Positions 25,162-33,541 of a stretch of 64,000 nt of DNA are shown piece after piece. Numbering within the stretch: the stretch's first letter is position 1; each line of letters begins with the position of its first letter. Source of the DNA: an uncultured bacterium (GTDB lineage: Bacteria; Vulcanimicrobiota; CADAWZ01); NCBI GenBank assembly GCA_949288455.1, contig CASEKF010000042.1, positions 80,875 to 144,874 of the forward strand, read 5' to 3'. The notes under the pieces are model-generated. The model did not search any database and was not told the DNA's origin. It was given only the letters and a program-made list of their open reading frames with translations. Both the position numbers and the translations under genes were made by a program.

Positions 25162-26495
25162 ATAAGACAAAATGGATTATAATCGTCGTATTGGCTTTAG
25201 TTTTGGTAATTATTTCCATTTTAGCCGTTTTTAAGACGGATACGGATAGAACTACAAGCTGCTTTAATCCCGTTCTTTCAAACGACGGAAAGATATTGGC
25301 TTATTGGAAATATGAAAATTTGCCTCGGAAAGATTCAGTATATAAAGAAGGCGATAATGCCTCCTCAGACGATGGCGCGGTCATAAATCTTAGAACTTTG
25401 GATTTTAATAAGCGCGAGAGAAAAACTTTTTTTTCTATTCCTTTAAAACTTAAAGAAGACGCAAAAATCGACGGCGTTTCAGAATTGGAAATAGCGTATT
25501 CTATAACGGATTATTCTTCGGGATCTTCAAATATATGGTTATTTTCTCCGTCTTTAGGCGTTTCTGAATTTATTCGGACGGACAAAGACGCCGTTTTTAA
25601 AAACGAGGTGATTCCTTCTCCTTTAGACGCAAACTTAAAACTAAATTTGAGCTATATTTCCGAAGACAAGTCATCGCTGACGTTATCTTCGGAATCCGGC
25701 TCTTATATTAAAATTTTGGAAGTTCCGGCATATCAGGGTTATATTTACGAACCTAAGTGGGTAGGTGAAAATATAGTCTTTCAGGCTCATGTTAAGCAGA
25801 ATTCCGTTTTTTGCAATCAGCTTTGGTTTTATCAGACCGGCTCCGGAGTTTTAAGCTTAGTATCTAAAAATTGCAGCTCTTATATGATTTCTGACGACGG
25901 TAAGAACGTGGCTTTGCTTATTCCGTCTAAAGCGAAGGGAAAAGAATTATGGGAAATGTCCGTTAAATCTTTTTCTAATCGCGAAAAGATTAAGGATTTA
26001 GATACCGTATGTTATGAAGAAGAAGTTTTTTTATATGAATGGTCTCCTTCTAACGACGGCTTTCTTATGCAGAGAGGAAATTCTTTATGTTTTTATGATA
26101 TCAAGACCATGAAGTTAAAAGAACTTCAAAACGCCGAAAAAGACGGATGGTGGGGATATCCTTTATCCATGTATTACGTAGCTTTTAACGGCGACGGAAC
26201 TAAAGTCGCCGCGTTGAATTATAGAGAAGCCTCGGAGAACTCAGGATTTCTCGAATCGATTACTTTAATCGACATAAAATTTGAAACTAAAAAAAGAATA
26301 TATGAAAATTTATTGCCTGAGTTTGGAAAAAAGCAGCCTTTTAAACCTGAATTTTATAAACATATTTTATGGAGTAAATTTAACGGTCACATTATTTTTG
26401 AGAGCAAAAAACCGGATAATCCCGAATTGAAGCGTATTATGTCAATTTCTGAGGATGGAAGTAAAAAGAAAAATTTGAGTTCTTCTATTTTTTAA
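25158..26495 (+). CDS. Membrane-anchored protein, possible beta-propeller fold
   Basis: A 445-residue protein with one N-terminal membrane helix (about residues 5 to 27) and a large external part. The body has repeated short beta-like segments such as CFNPVLSNDGKILAYWK, SYMISDDGKNVALL and AFNGDGTKVAALN. These recall TolB/WD40-like propeller blades with the SxDG-K turn. No catalytic motif is visible. Its start overlaps the deaminase stop, and the NUDIX gene follows. Function unknown; propeller is a fold guess. Confidence 0.7.
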   Translation: MNKTKWIIIVVLALVLVIISILAVFKTDTDRTTSCFNPVLSNDGKILAYWKYENLPRKDSVYKEGDNASSDDGAVINLRTLDFNKRERKTFFSIPLKLKEDAKIDGVSELEIAYSITDYSSGSSNIWLFSPSLGVSEFIRTDKDAVFKNEVIPSPLDANLKLNLSYISEDKSSLTLSSESGSYIKILEVPAYQGYIYEPKWVGENIVFQAHVKQNSVFCNQLWFYQTGSGVLSLVSKNCSSYMISDDGKNVALLIPSKAKGKELWEMSVKSFSNREKIKDLDTVCYEEEVFLYEWSPSNDGFLMQRGNSLCFYDIKTMKLKELQNAEKDGWWGYPLSMYYVAFNGDGTKVAALNYREASENSGFLESITLIDIKFETKKRIYENLLPEFGKKQPFKPEFYKHILWSKFNGHIIFESKKPDNPELKRIMSISEDGSKKKNLSSSIF

Positions 26496-26525
26496 GCCGG
26501 CAAATTGAAAAGATTGGAGACGACG

Positions 26526-27017
26526 ATGCTTAACGGCTCTGAACGTCATATAAGAATACGGATAGGCGTTATTTTAGTTGCGGACAATAAAATTCTTTTG
26601 GTAGAACATTTTAAAAATGGACGCTCTTATTGGCTTATTCCCGGGGGAGGACTCGAATATGGGGAAACTATAGTCGAATGCGCCGTTAGGGAATTAAAGG
26701 AAGAGACTAATCTTGATATATCCGTTTCCAGGTTTTTATTTAGTTCTGAAAGCATAGCTCCCGATGGATCGAAGCATATTTTACATATGTTTTTTCTTGG
26801 AAAAATTATCGGCGATTCTATCAAACGCTTGCGGGTTGGCGAAGATCCCATTCTTAAAAGCGCGGCTTTCGTCGATATAGATCGTCTTGACAAATTGGAA
26901 TTTTATCCGCCTATAGGTCATATCGTTAAGTCTTTGCTCTTGGAAGGCATAGCCGAACAAAATCCTTCTTCAAGAATGCATTTAGGGAATTTTTGGAAAA
27001 ATTATCCTACATTGTAG
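26526..27017 (+). CDS. NUDIX hydrolase
   Basis: A 163-residue hydrolase with a complete Nudix box GGLEYGETIVECAVREL followed by KEETN near residues 46 to 68, where the Glu residues bind Mg2+. I start at the ATG at 26526 with GGAG upstream; a TTG at 26505 is the alternative. NUDIX enzymes cleave nucleoside diphosphates linked to other groups. The substrate is not readable here. It lies 30 bases after the membrane-anchored protein and likely ends the operon. Confidence 0.9.
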   Translation: MLNGSERHIRIRIGVILVADNKILLVEHFKNGRSYWLIPGGGLEYGETIVECAVRELKEETNLDISVSRFLFSSESIAPDGSKHILHMFFLGKIIGDSIKRLRVGEDPILKSAAFVDIDRLDKLEFYPPIGHIVKSLLLEGIAEQNPSSRMHLGNFWKNYPTL

Positions 27018-27138
27018 TAATATTCGTAATAGGTTAAGCAACGGCGCAAAATTGTTTGCTTATTTCTTGAATACGCGTCGTAGGCGGAGGAGACAGGAGA
27101 CGGAGGATTTTGACGAATTTTAGCCTTTGCCCCGAAAA

Positions 27139-27167
27139 AAATAGGATCCCGCGTGAGGATCTTATTT
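27139..27167 (-). terminator. Terminator of the minus-strand gene 27241-27804
   Basis: An 11-bp stem with one G-U pair (27139-27149 with 27157-27167) and a 7-base loop. It is followed on the minus strand by a run of T (A-run at 27135-27141 on plus). Confidence 0.65.
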
Positions 27168-27240
27168 GAACGCTTATCGTTTTTGGTTTTAAATTATTAG
27201 AGAGAGCCGATTATTTTTATATATTGCCGGTTTTAGTTTT

Positions 27241-27804
27241 TTAGATCATTCCTATAGCTAATTTTCTTGTTTTACCGCATATCAAACATTTAAATTCGGC
27301 TACGGCCCATCTGGATACTTTTTCAGTTTCTTGCTGAGGGAGCGGAGCGTAAGCATGTTTATGATCCGAGTCTCCTTCTTTTATATAAATTACTTTCTGT
27401 CCTTTCGTTCTGAAAACGATTATGCTTTCCATATCGAGCATTTTAGAGTATTCTATGCTCATGGAATACGATTTGCCGTCCGGAAGGGGAGTAAACTTAC
27501 ATTGGCTTCTTATTTCCGATATGGGCATTATTCTGCCGTCTACGGGTTTGCCGTCCGCGCTCATTTCTACAATACAAAGATGTGACGAAGAAGCCAGGCT
27601 TTTCTCGGTAAGAGTGAATCTTACCGTTTTAGAAGTTTTTCTCTCTCTTGGGAACGCTGAGCAGACTCTTATTTTATATCCTTCGGGAGTCTCAAGATTG
27701 TAGCCGGTTTCTTGTCCGACCTTTACGCACCCTGAACCAAAAAGGGACATTACATAATCTACCGCAATTTTATTGCGGCTGAAAGATTGCTGTGAGGATG
27801 GCAT
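27241..27804 (-). CDS. Hypothetical protein with C-terminal CxxC
   Basis: A 187-residue soluble protein with no recognised domain. I chose the ATG ending at 27804; an upstream TTG (27825) would add seven residues. The middle is predicted mostly beta, and the last part has KCLICGKTRK, half of a possible zinc ribbon. It lies between two terminators and alone on its transcript. Function unknown. Confidence 0.65.
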   Translation of the reverse strand: MPSSQQSFSRNKIAVDYVMSLFGSGCVKVGQETGYNLETPEGYKIRVCSAFPRERKTSKTVRFTLTEKSLASSSHLCIVEMSADGKPVDGRIMPISEIRSQCKFTPLPDGKSYSMSIEYSKMLDMESIIVFRTKGQKVIYIKEGDSDHKHAYAPLPQQETEKVSRWAVAEFKCLICGKTRKLAIGMI

Positions 27805-27880
27805 TTTCGTTAATCCTGTTCTCAAATATGAAAATTTTCATAGGGAATTCTATACGGCGAAGGTTTTTCCCTTTTTTAAA

Positions 27881-27920
27881 AAAAGATACCGTTTTAAGCT
27901 TTCTCAAAACGGTATCTTTT
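27881..27920 (-). terminator. Terminator of the glycine-zipper protein gene
   Basis: A 15-bp perfect stem (27881-27895 with 27906-27920) around a 10-base loop. On the minus strand it runs into a T-stretch. It lies 33 bases after the stop of the 435-residue gene. Confidence 0.85.
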
Positions 27921-27953
27921 AATTGTGTGTTTATTAATTAGGCAAGTCGACGC

Positions 27954-29261
27954 TTAAACCAGCCCTTCCATTAATTTACCTCCCAATTCGGCTCCTTTAT
28001 CTCCGCATAATATTGAGCCCGCTATACTTCCTATAAATCCTCCTATTACCGTTCCTATTCCGGGACATATTGCCGTTCCTATCGCCGCTCCTACTGCCGT
28101 GCCGGCCATGTCTCCTACTTTATCTCCGATTATTCCGCCTACTGCTCCGCCTAATCCTACTAATATTTTTTCTCCGGTACTTAGTTCTTTGCCGTTTTCT
28201 TCAGCGTTTTGAATGGCGTCATGAGCTCCCGAGATTCCGCTGACGGCTATGTCAAGTCCCGGAATCGCCTTCCCAATAGTTGTTAATACTTTCTCTCCCG
28301 TTTCCGAGCCTACTTTTGAGCCCACTTTAGCGGTTAAGTCGGCAGCCGCTTTCCCCAAGTCGTCAGCTTTAGTTATGTTTATTGCCCCGGCTAAGTCGGT
28401 AACTTTTTTGCCTATGTCGCTCGGATTAGCGTTTTTCAGCGTTTCTCCCGCGCCTTGGGTTATTTCTAAAATATCCTTTGTGACGGAGAGGCCGTCGGTA
28501 GCTGCGCTTTGAACGTCTCCCTCTTTTATGGAATTTACCAAGCTGGCTCCGTCGGCCGCTAATCCAAGTCCGGAGCTAATTTTATCAAAAGCTTTGGAAT
28601 CGCTCTTTATATCGGGAAGAATTTCGGATATTGCGGCCTTGGTTTGCGGATCTACGTCAGGAAGCATGTCCGAGATTCCGTTTGAGAGTTTGTCTGTTAT
28701 TTCGTCTTTTTTCGTTTGCATATTTTGCGGCAGAAGGCTTGTTATTTTGTCTCCTATACCGGGGCCTTTATCTGGAAACTTTTTATCGTTTTCTAAAAAT
28801 TCCAGACCTTTGACGGTTCCTTCTAAATATTTTGAATGTTCGTCAGCTATATCCGCGGCGTATCCTAACGGATCGCCCGAGGCCGCATCTTCGGATTCTT
28901 CCGAATTTTCGGTAGAAGTTGAAGGTTGAGCGGTTTTATTCTCGGTATTCGTCTTAGCTTCGCTGTTTGTCGGCCGGCTTTGAGACTTGTTTCCGGATAT
29001 CTCGGCATTTTCCTCTTGCGATTCGTCCGTAAAATTTTTGAGGAGCGGACTCACGTCGTTATCGTCGTCTTCTTCAGGTTCGGATATAGATACGTTATCT
29101 TGAGTCGGTTCGGTTTTTGAGGCCGCTTTAGTTTCCGAGGTCTTGGAAGTCGCTTTAGTTTCCGTAGTCTTGGAAGTCGATTCGGTTTTAGACACGCTTT
29201 GAGATTTAGCTGTAGTAGAGCTTTTATTTACGCCGGAAATAGGTTCGATAGGATCTGACAT
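27954..29261 (-). CDS. Low-complexity protein with glycine-zipper C-terminus
   Basis: A 435-residue protein without a signal peptide. Residues 1 to about 130 are Ser/Thr/Lys/Glu-rich with imperfect repeats (SKTTETKATSKTSETKAASK). The middle is amphipathic and helical, with alternating Asp/Lys and Leu/Ile. Residues about 365 to 435 hold a glycine-zipper region with Gly/Ala every three to four positions (GLGGAVGGIIGDKVGDMAG and AAIGTAICPGIGTVIGGFIG). Such regions insert into membranes in several toxins, effectors and envelope proteins. It has its own terminator and no obvious immunity or chaperone neighbour. Function unknown; a secreted membrane-active role is only a hypothesis. Confidence 0.7.
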   Translation of the reverse strand: MSDPIEPISGVNKSSTTAKSQSVSKTESTSKTTETKATSKTSETKAASKTEPTQDNVSISEPEEDDDNDVSPLLKNFTDESQEENAEISGNKSQSRPTNSEAKTNTENKTAQPSTSTENSEESEDAASGDPLGYAADIADEHSKYLEGTVKGLEFLENDKKFPDKGPGIGDKITSLLPQNMQTKKDEITDKLSNGISDMLPDVDPQTKAAISEILPDIKSDSKAFDKISSGLGLAADGASLVNSIKEGDVQSAATDGLSVTKDILEITQGAGETLKNANPSDIGKKVTDLAGAINITKADDLGKAAADLTAKVGSKVGSETGEKVLTTIGKAIPGLDIAVSGISGAHDAIQNAEENGKELSTGEKILVGLGGAVGGIIGDKVGDMAGTAVGAAIGTAICPGIGTVIGGFIGSIAGSILCGDKGAELGGKLMEGLV

Positions 29262-29442
29262 CGTTAGAGTCTCCTTTTTTGTAAAGTAAAAATTAAAAAA
29301 TATTTATATTTCCTCTAACTTTATTATAAAGACTGATATGTAGTTAATTATAGAGCTATTTTGTAAACTTTATTGCCAAAATGTTACTTTTATTAAACAA
29401 AAATAGTTTATTATCGTTTCTTTTGTAGATATAACGCTAACG

Positions 29443-30123
29443 TTAATTTTTATTCTCTTCTATACCTAACACTTGATTGAATAGAGGTTGTTGACACGGT
29501 TTGAGTTGAAGTTCTTTTTTTATCGCGTCTCTGTCGATCGCTCCTAAAAAGACTGAAGTTAATCCTTCTGAAGCGCATGTAAGGTATACGTTTTGCCCTA
29601 TGAATCCTGCGTCTACGTTGGCGTATCTGTTTTTTTCCTCCGCGTTGTTCCCTGCCGCTTTATCCATATCTGCGACGTATACGAAGGCTACGGGAGCTTT
29701 TTGAGCGAACGCCTGTTTCCCCGCTATATGTCTTATATCTTTTGAAATCAGTTTTATTAGACTGTGCGTTTTGGGTTCATATATGTGAGCTCCATGTTTT
29801 GTTAATACGACTATAGATATTTCCTGTTTATTCATTGCGGTAGGAGACGTCTTCCTTCCGTCCGGACGGTTGATTCCTGCGGCGGCCCAAAGTATGTTTG
29901 AAAGTTTACGGTCTGATATGTCTTTTGAAGATATGTTTCTAGATGTTTTTCTTAAATTTAAGGCCTTCATTAGAGAAATGCCTCCGCTTTTATCCGGTTT
30001 TGGCAAAAATACTTGATTGTCTTGCCAAGAAGTTTGGTCTTCGCGTTCTTGCGCGTATAAGGCGAAAGACGCAAACATTATGATAGTTACGGCCAACAGC
30101 GGCGTTATATAGAATTTGCTCAT
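29443..30123 (-). CDS. Exported SagB/nitroreductase-family flavoprotein
   Basis: A 226-residue protein with a signal peptide (residues 1 to about 24). The body has LNLRKTSRNISSKDISDRKL and ILWAAAGINR near residues 55 to 85, then DAGFIGQNVYLTCASEGL and SVFLGAIDRDAIKKELQL near the end. This is the SagB-type nitroreductase fold, which binds FMN between two subunits. The export signal is unusual, since most nitroreductases are cytoplasmic. It is the last gene of a three-gene operon, 14 bases after the rubredoxin-glutamate synthase gene. Its substrate is unknown. Confidence 0.85.
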   Translation of the reverse strand: MSKFYITPLLAVTIIMFASFALYAQEREDQTSWQDNQVFLPKPDKSGGISLMKALNLRKTSRNISSKDISDRKLSNILWAAAGINRPDGRKTSPTAMNKQEISIVVLTKHGAHIYEPKTHSLIKLISKDIRHIAGKQAFAQKAPVAFVYVADMDKAAGNNAEEKNRYANVDAGFIGQNVYLTCASEGLTSVFLGAIDRDAIKKELQLKPCQQPLFNQVLGIEENKN

Positions 30124-30137
30124 GATTTTGCTCTCCT

Positions 30138-31529
30138 TTAAGCATGTTTTATATTCGTAAAATCCGATATTTCTCTATTTATCGTACAGAGATCGTCTAC
30201 TGATAAGTCTTTTAAATTTTTGTGTCCGCACATTCTTAAAAACGTTTCTAATTCGCTTTTTACTACGTTGAGATAATTTGCCAGACGTTGCGCCGCCGCT
30301 TCGATATTCAGCCGTTTCCTTAGTTCCGGATCCTGAGCGGCCGCTCCTACCGGACAAGTTCCCAGATTGCAGACCCTATATTGCTGACATGCCGCAGCCA
30401 TAAGAGCCGACGAAGATATGGCTATTCCGTCTGCTCCCATTGCTATAGCTTTGAAAAAGTCCCCGGAAACTCTTAAGCCTCCGGTTATTATTAATTCCTG
30501 AGTCATTCTATGTTCTCTTAAATACTTTTTAGCTCTGTAAAGAGCGTATATCGTCGGTAGAGAACAAGAGTCTCTTACTATTTTTGGACTGGCTCCGGTG
30601 GCTCCGCCTCTTCCGTCTATCGTTATAAAATCAGGATTTGCTGTTCTTATCCATTCAAGGTCTCTCTCTATATGTCCGGCTGCTATTTTTATTCCTATAG
30701 GCCTGCCTTTACTTATTTCTCTAAGCGCGTCGACCAGACGTTTAAGTTCGTTTGCGGATGAGATCCCTTCAAACTTGGACGGGCTTATTATATCCGTTCC
30801 AACAGGTCTGTTCCTTATTGCGGCGATTTCTTGAGTAACTTTTTCGGCCGGCAGGTGTCCGCCCATCCCGGGTTTTGTTCCCTGGCCTATTTTTATTTCT
30901 ACTGCGTCTGACGTCAGTAAATTTTCTTCCGTTACGCTGTATAAATTAGGCACATACTCAAAAATATATTTATACGCTTCTCTCTTTTCCTCCGGCAGAA
31001 TTCCGCCTTCGCCGCTGCAGACTGCGGTTTTAGCCATTGCGGCGCCTTTCGAAAGAGCTATTTTCATTTCTTTGGAAAGGGCTCCGAAAGACATGTGAGA
31101 AATATAAACGGGATTTTCAAGTTCCATAGGTCGTTTTGCTTTGCTTCCTACGATTATTTTTACGTTCACTTCTTCATGTTCGTCTAGAGGCATAGGGTTA
31201 AGCTGAGCTCCCAAAATTAGAATATCGTCCCAGGATATTAAAGCTTTTTGAGTCCCCATTGGAGATATGATAGTTTTGCCTGAAACGGCCATAGCGTGGA
31301 TGTCCGCCATGTATTTTTCTTCGTCTGAGAAGTTTTTTGCAAAAGATGCGGGGTATTCGAGATCTGATTTTACTTCTTGAGTTTTGGTTTCAGTTTCTAC
31401 GGGCTTATTTTCGATTCTAAAGGATTTTTTTGGAGTTCCGCAAACCGGACATACCCAAGACTCCGGCAAAGAGTTGAAATCTTCATTTTTATAAACGAAG
31501 CCGCAGACTTCGCATGTCGCTTCAATCAT
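30138..31529 (-). CDS. Rubredoxin-fused glutamate-synthase-like FMN oxidoreductase
   Basis: A 463-residue flavoprotein. Residues 1 to about 40 are a rubredoxin-like domain (CEVCG and CPVCG with LPESWV between). The remainder is the FMN-binding synthase domain of archaeal-type glutamate synthases. It shows GQGTKPGMGGHLPAEKV (FMN and substrate site), TIDGRGGATGASP and AIAMGADGIAISSSALMAA. CNLGTCPVG supplies Cys ligands near 400. The amidotransferase domain is absent, as in the family. The rubredoxin domain would feed electrons to FMN. It lies between a YgeY-like hydrolase and a nitroreductase, so a reductive role in nitrogen-compound breakdown is possible but not proven. Confidence 0.88.
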   Translation of the reverse strand: MIEATCEVCGFVYKNEDFNSLPESWVCPVCGTPKKSFRIENKPVETETKTQEVKSDLEYPASFAKNFSDEEKYMADIHAMAVSGKTIISPMGTQKALISWDDILILGAQLNPMPLDEHEEVNVKIIVGSKAKRPMELENPVYISHMSFGALSKEMKIALSKGAAMAKTAVCSGEGGILPEEKREAYKYIFEYVPNLYSVTEENLLTSDAVEIKIGQGTKPGMGGHLPAEKVTQEIAAIRNRPVGTDIISPSKFEGISSANELKRLVDALREISKGRPIGIKIAAGHIERDLEWIRTANPDFITIDGRGGATGASPKIVRDSCSLPTIYALYRAKKYLREHRMTQELIITGGLRVSGDFFKAIAMGADGIAISSSALMAAACQQYRVCNLGTCPVGAAAQDPELRKRLNIEAAAQRLANYLNVVKSELETFLRMCGHKNLKDLSVDDLCTINREISDFTNIKHA

Positions 31530-31549
31530 GTTTTAATCTCCTTTATAAG

Positions 31550-32824
31550 TTAGTCTGTAAACGGTATTAAAGAATATATTTGAAAAGCGTTGTAAAATGA
31601 ATTTTCCCGGACATACTCGTCTGTTTTATGGCACATTTTTTCTTCTCCCGGACCTAACCCTATAGTCGGAATATTATATTTTGAGGCTGTGGTTACTCCG
31701 TCCGTCGAAAACGGCCAGGCTTTATATTCTGTTTCCTTATTTAATACTTTTTCGGCCGCTTCGCTCGCTATTTTTACGAAGAAATTATTTTTATCCGTTT
31801 TCCAAGCTTTGTGGCATATTCTCCATTCTTTGACTAATCCGGTATATGACGGCCTAGCGTAAGTTTCAAGATTGACTTCCAAGTCGCTCCAGTCTTTATC
31901 TCGCTGGAGTTTGTTCAACAGAGACGAAAGGTTTTCGTTTTCGGCAAGTCTGGCTATTATATTAGCTTTCGCTTTTACGGGAACAAAACTGGCGTCGTTC
32001 GGCTCTGTCTCAACGCCCGTGACGGTTATTGTATTTCTGGTTAGAATCTCCTCCTTATATTTTTCATATTCGTATCTGTTTAGTCGGTCGATCGCTAGAA
32101 TACAGCCCGCTAACGGATACGTCGCGTTTTTTCCGGTTTCCGGTTCGGCGGTATGCGCTCTAATTCCGTAAGAAGTTAATGAAAATTGCGCTTTTCCCCG
32201 CTGCGCTATAGCTATGGCATTATCCGTAGGCTCTCCTAATAAAACGGCGTCGGGAACTAACTCTAGATCTCCGATAATTTCATCCATTGCGAGACCTTCC
32301 GCTCGTTCTTCTTCCGTAACGAAACATCCTAGAACTGCGCGTCGTAAACGCTGCGAAAAATCCGCCGCAGTTTTTAGACTAAGAGCCATGGCGGCAAGAG
32401 AGCTTTTCATGTCGCATGTTCCTCTGCCGTATATTTTCCCGTCTCTAATTGTCATAGAGAATGGATCCGAGGACCACAGGGAAGATTCGCCTTCATGCGC
32501 TATATCCATATGAGCGTTATAAGATATCGTTTTTATGCCGTTCTCTTTTAATAGATATATATGTCTTTTAAACGCTTCGTTTGGAGACGCGCTTCTTAAG
32601 GCCCGGCGCAGATCTTCGATTTTTGGCGATATTATGGCCGCTACGCTCCCTCTAGGAGTACGAAAAGCCGGTATTCCGCAGCAGTCGAAGAAGCCTAGTA
32701 GAAGATCCGCCTGCCCTTTTTCGGATCCCGTATAAGATTTTATGGCTATGCATCGTTCAAGTAAAGCCACGGCTTCTTTTTTTGCCGAGTTTGTTTTTTG
32801 CAGTATTTTTTCGTAATTTTTCAT
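31550..32824 (-). CDS. ygeY: M20-family hydrolase, YgeY-like (selenium metabolism-linked)
   Basis: A 424-residue metal-dependent hydrolase. It shows the M20 metal site in order: NAHMDIAHEG (His, Asp), YGRGTCDMKSSLA (bridging Asp), VTEEERAEGLAMDE (catalytic Glu pair) and a C-terminal CHKTDEYV (His). The details fit YgeY, encoded in E. coli with the selenium-dependent molybdenum hydroxylase and ureide-cleaving genes. It is the first gene of a three-gene operon with rubredoxin-glutamate synthase and nitroreductase. The E. coli role in urate or ureido-amino-acid breakdown is reported for the cluster; I infer the same here. Confidence 0.8.
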   Translation of the reverse strand: MKNYEKILQKTNSAKKEAVALLERCIAIKSYTGSEKGQADLLLGFFDCCGIPAFRTPRGSVAAIISPKIEDLRRALRSASPNEAFKRHIYLLKENGIKTISYNAHMDIAHEGESSLWSSDPFSMTIRDGKIYGRGTCDMKSSLAAMALSLKTAADFSQRLRRAVLGCFVTEEERAEGLAMDEIIGDLELVPDAVLLGEPTDNAIAIAQRGKAQFSLTSYGIRAHTAEPETGKNATYPLAGCILAIDRLNRYEYEKYKEEILTRNTITVTGVETEPNDASFVPVKAKANIIARLAENENLSSLLNKLQRDKDWSDLEVNLETYARPSYTGLVKEWRICHKAWKTDKNNFFVKIASEAAEKVLNKETEYKAWPFSTDGVTTASKYNIPTIGLGPGEEKMCHKTDEYVRENSFYNAFQIYSLIPFTD

Positions 32825-32965
32825 GTTTTTTCACCTGGAGTTAAATCGTTTTCATGAGCGTTTAATTCTATGCGTTCAAGAGGTTTTTATTTTTTTATAT
32901 TGAATTTGTCATTTTGAGCGGCTGTTTTAAGCCGCTTTTCTATCTAATTGTTTAGGGAAGTCCGT

Positions 32966-33541
32966 ATGGCTTTAGAAGTTTTTTGCGAACCTAACGACGA
33001 AAAAGGTTATGTGACTATATGCAAGTATTATTCCGGCACGATTGACGGGCATAGTAATTTTTATTTGGAATCTTCCGTTATGCCGGTTTACTGCGACATA
33101 TGCGGCTGTTTTCAAAGCAAGCTTTATAAAAATTTGGGTTCGAGATATGGATTCGTTGGAAGCTTTTTATGCGAGTATTGCGGAAGCTCGGTTGCGGTAA
33201 GAGATAACGACGGTATTTTAGACTCGGTTGTATGCGGTTCGATAGAGCTTAACTTTTCAGCGCTGTACGGTTTTTCTCCTTCCATACTTAATTTATTGGG
33301 GAAAAAGATTCGCTTAAATCTTTTTGCTTTTCTTGAAGATAAGCCCAATTTCCCCTTATATTGTCTTGCGGATGAACTTATAAGTATTTCAGGCATAGGC
33401 TATAATACGGATTTAGATTTTATTGCCGAGGCCGGTTTTCCCGTATTTCCAGGAGAAGCTCTTAAATGGCTGACAATTTTAGAGGCCGCAGGTATGAAAG
33501 GATTTTTTTTAGACGGTATCAAATATTTAATGAAGCTATGA
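32966..33541 (+). CDS. Unknown protein with two CxxC motifs (zinc ribbon)
   Basis: A 191-residue protein. I chose the ATG at 32966 with AGGGA upstream; a TTG at 32948 is less likely. It has CDICGCF near residue 43 and CEYCGSS near 70, a typical four-Cys zinc or Fe-S knuckle, followed by two hydrophobic helical stretches. It has no P-loop, so it is not YqeC. Its stop overlaps the YqeB start (ATGA), which makes it a likely functional partner of that selenium-linked protein. Confidence 0.75.
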   Translation: MALEVFCEPNDEKGYVTICKYYSGTIDGHSNFYLESSVMPVYCDICGCFQSKLYKNLGSRYGFVGSFLCEYCGSSVAVRDNDGILDSVVCGSIELNFSALYGFSPSILNLLGKKIRLNLFAFLEDKPNFPLYCLADELISISGIGYNTDLDFIAEAGFPVFPGEALKWLTILEAAGMKGFFLDGIKYLMKL

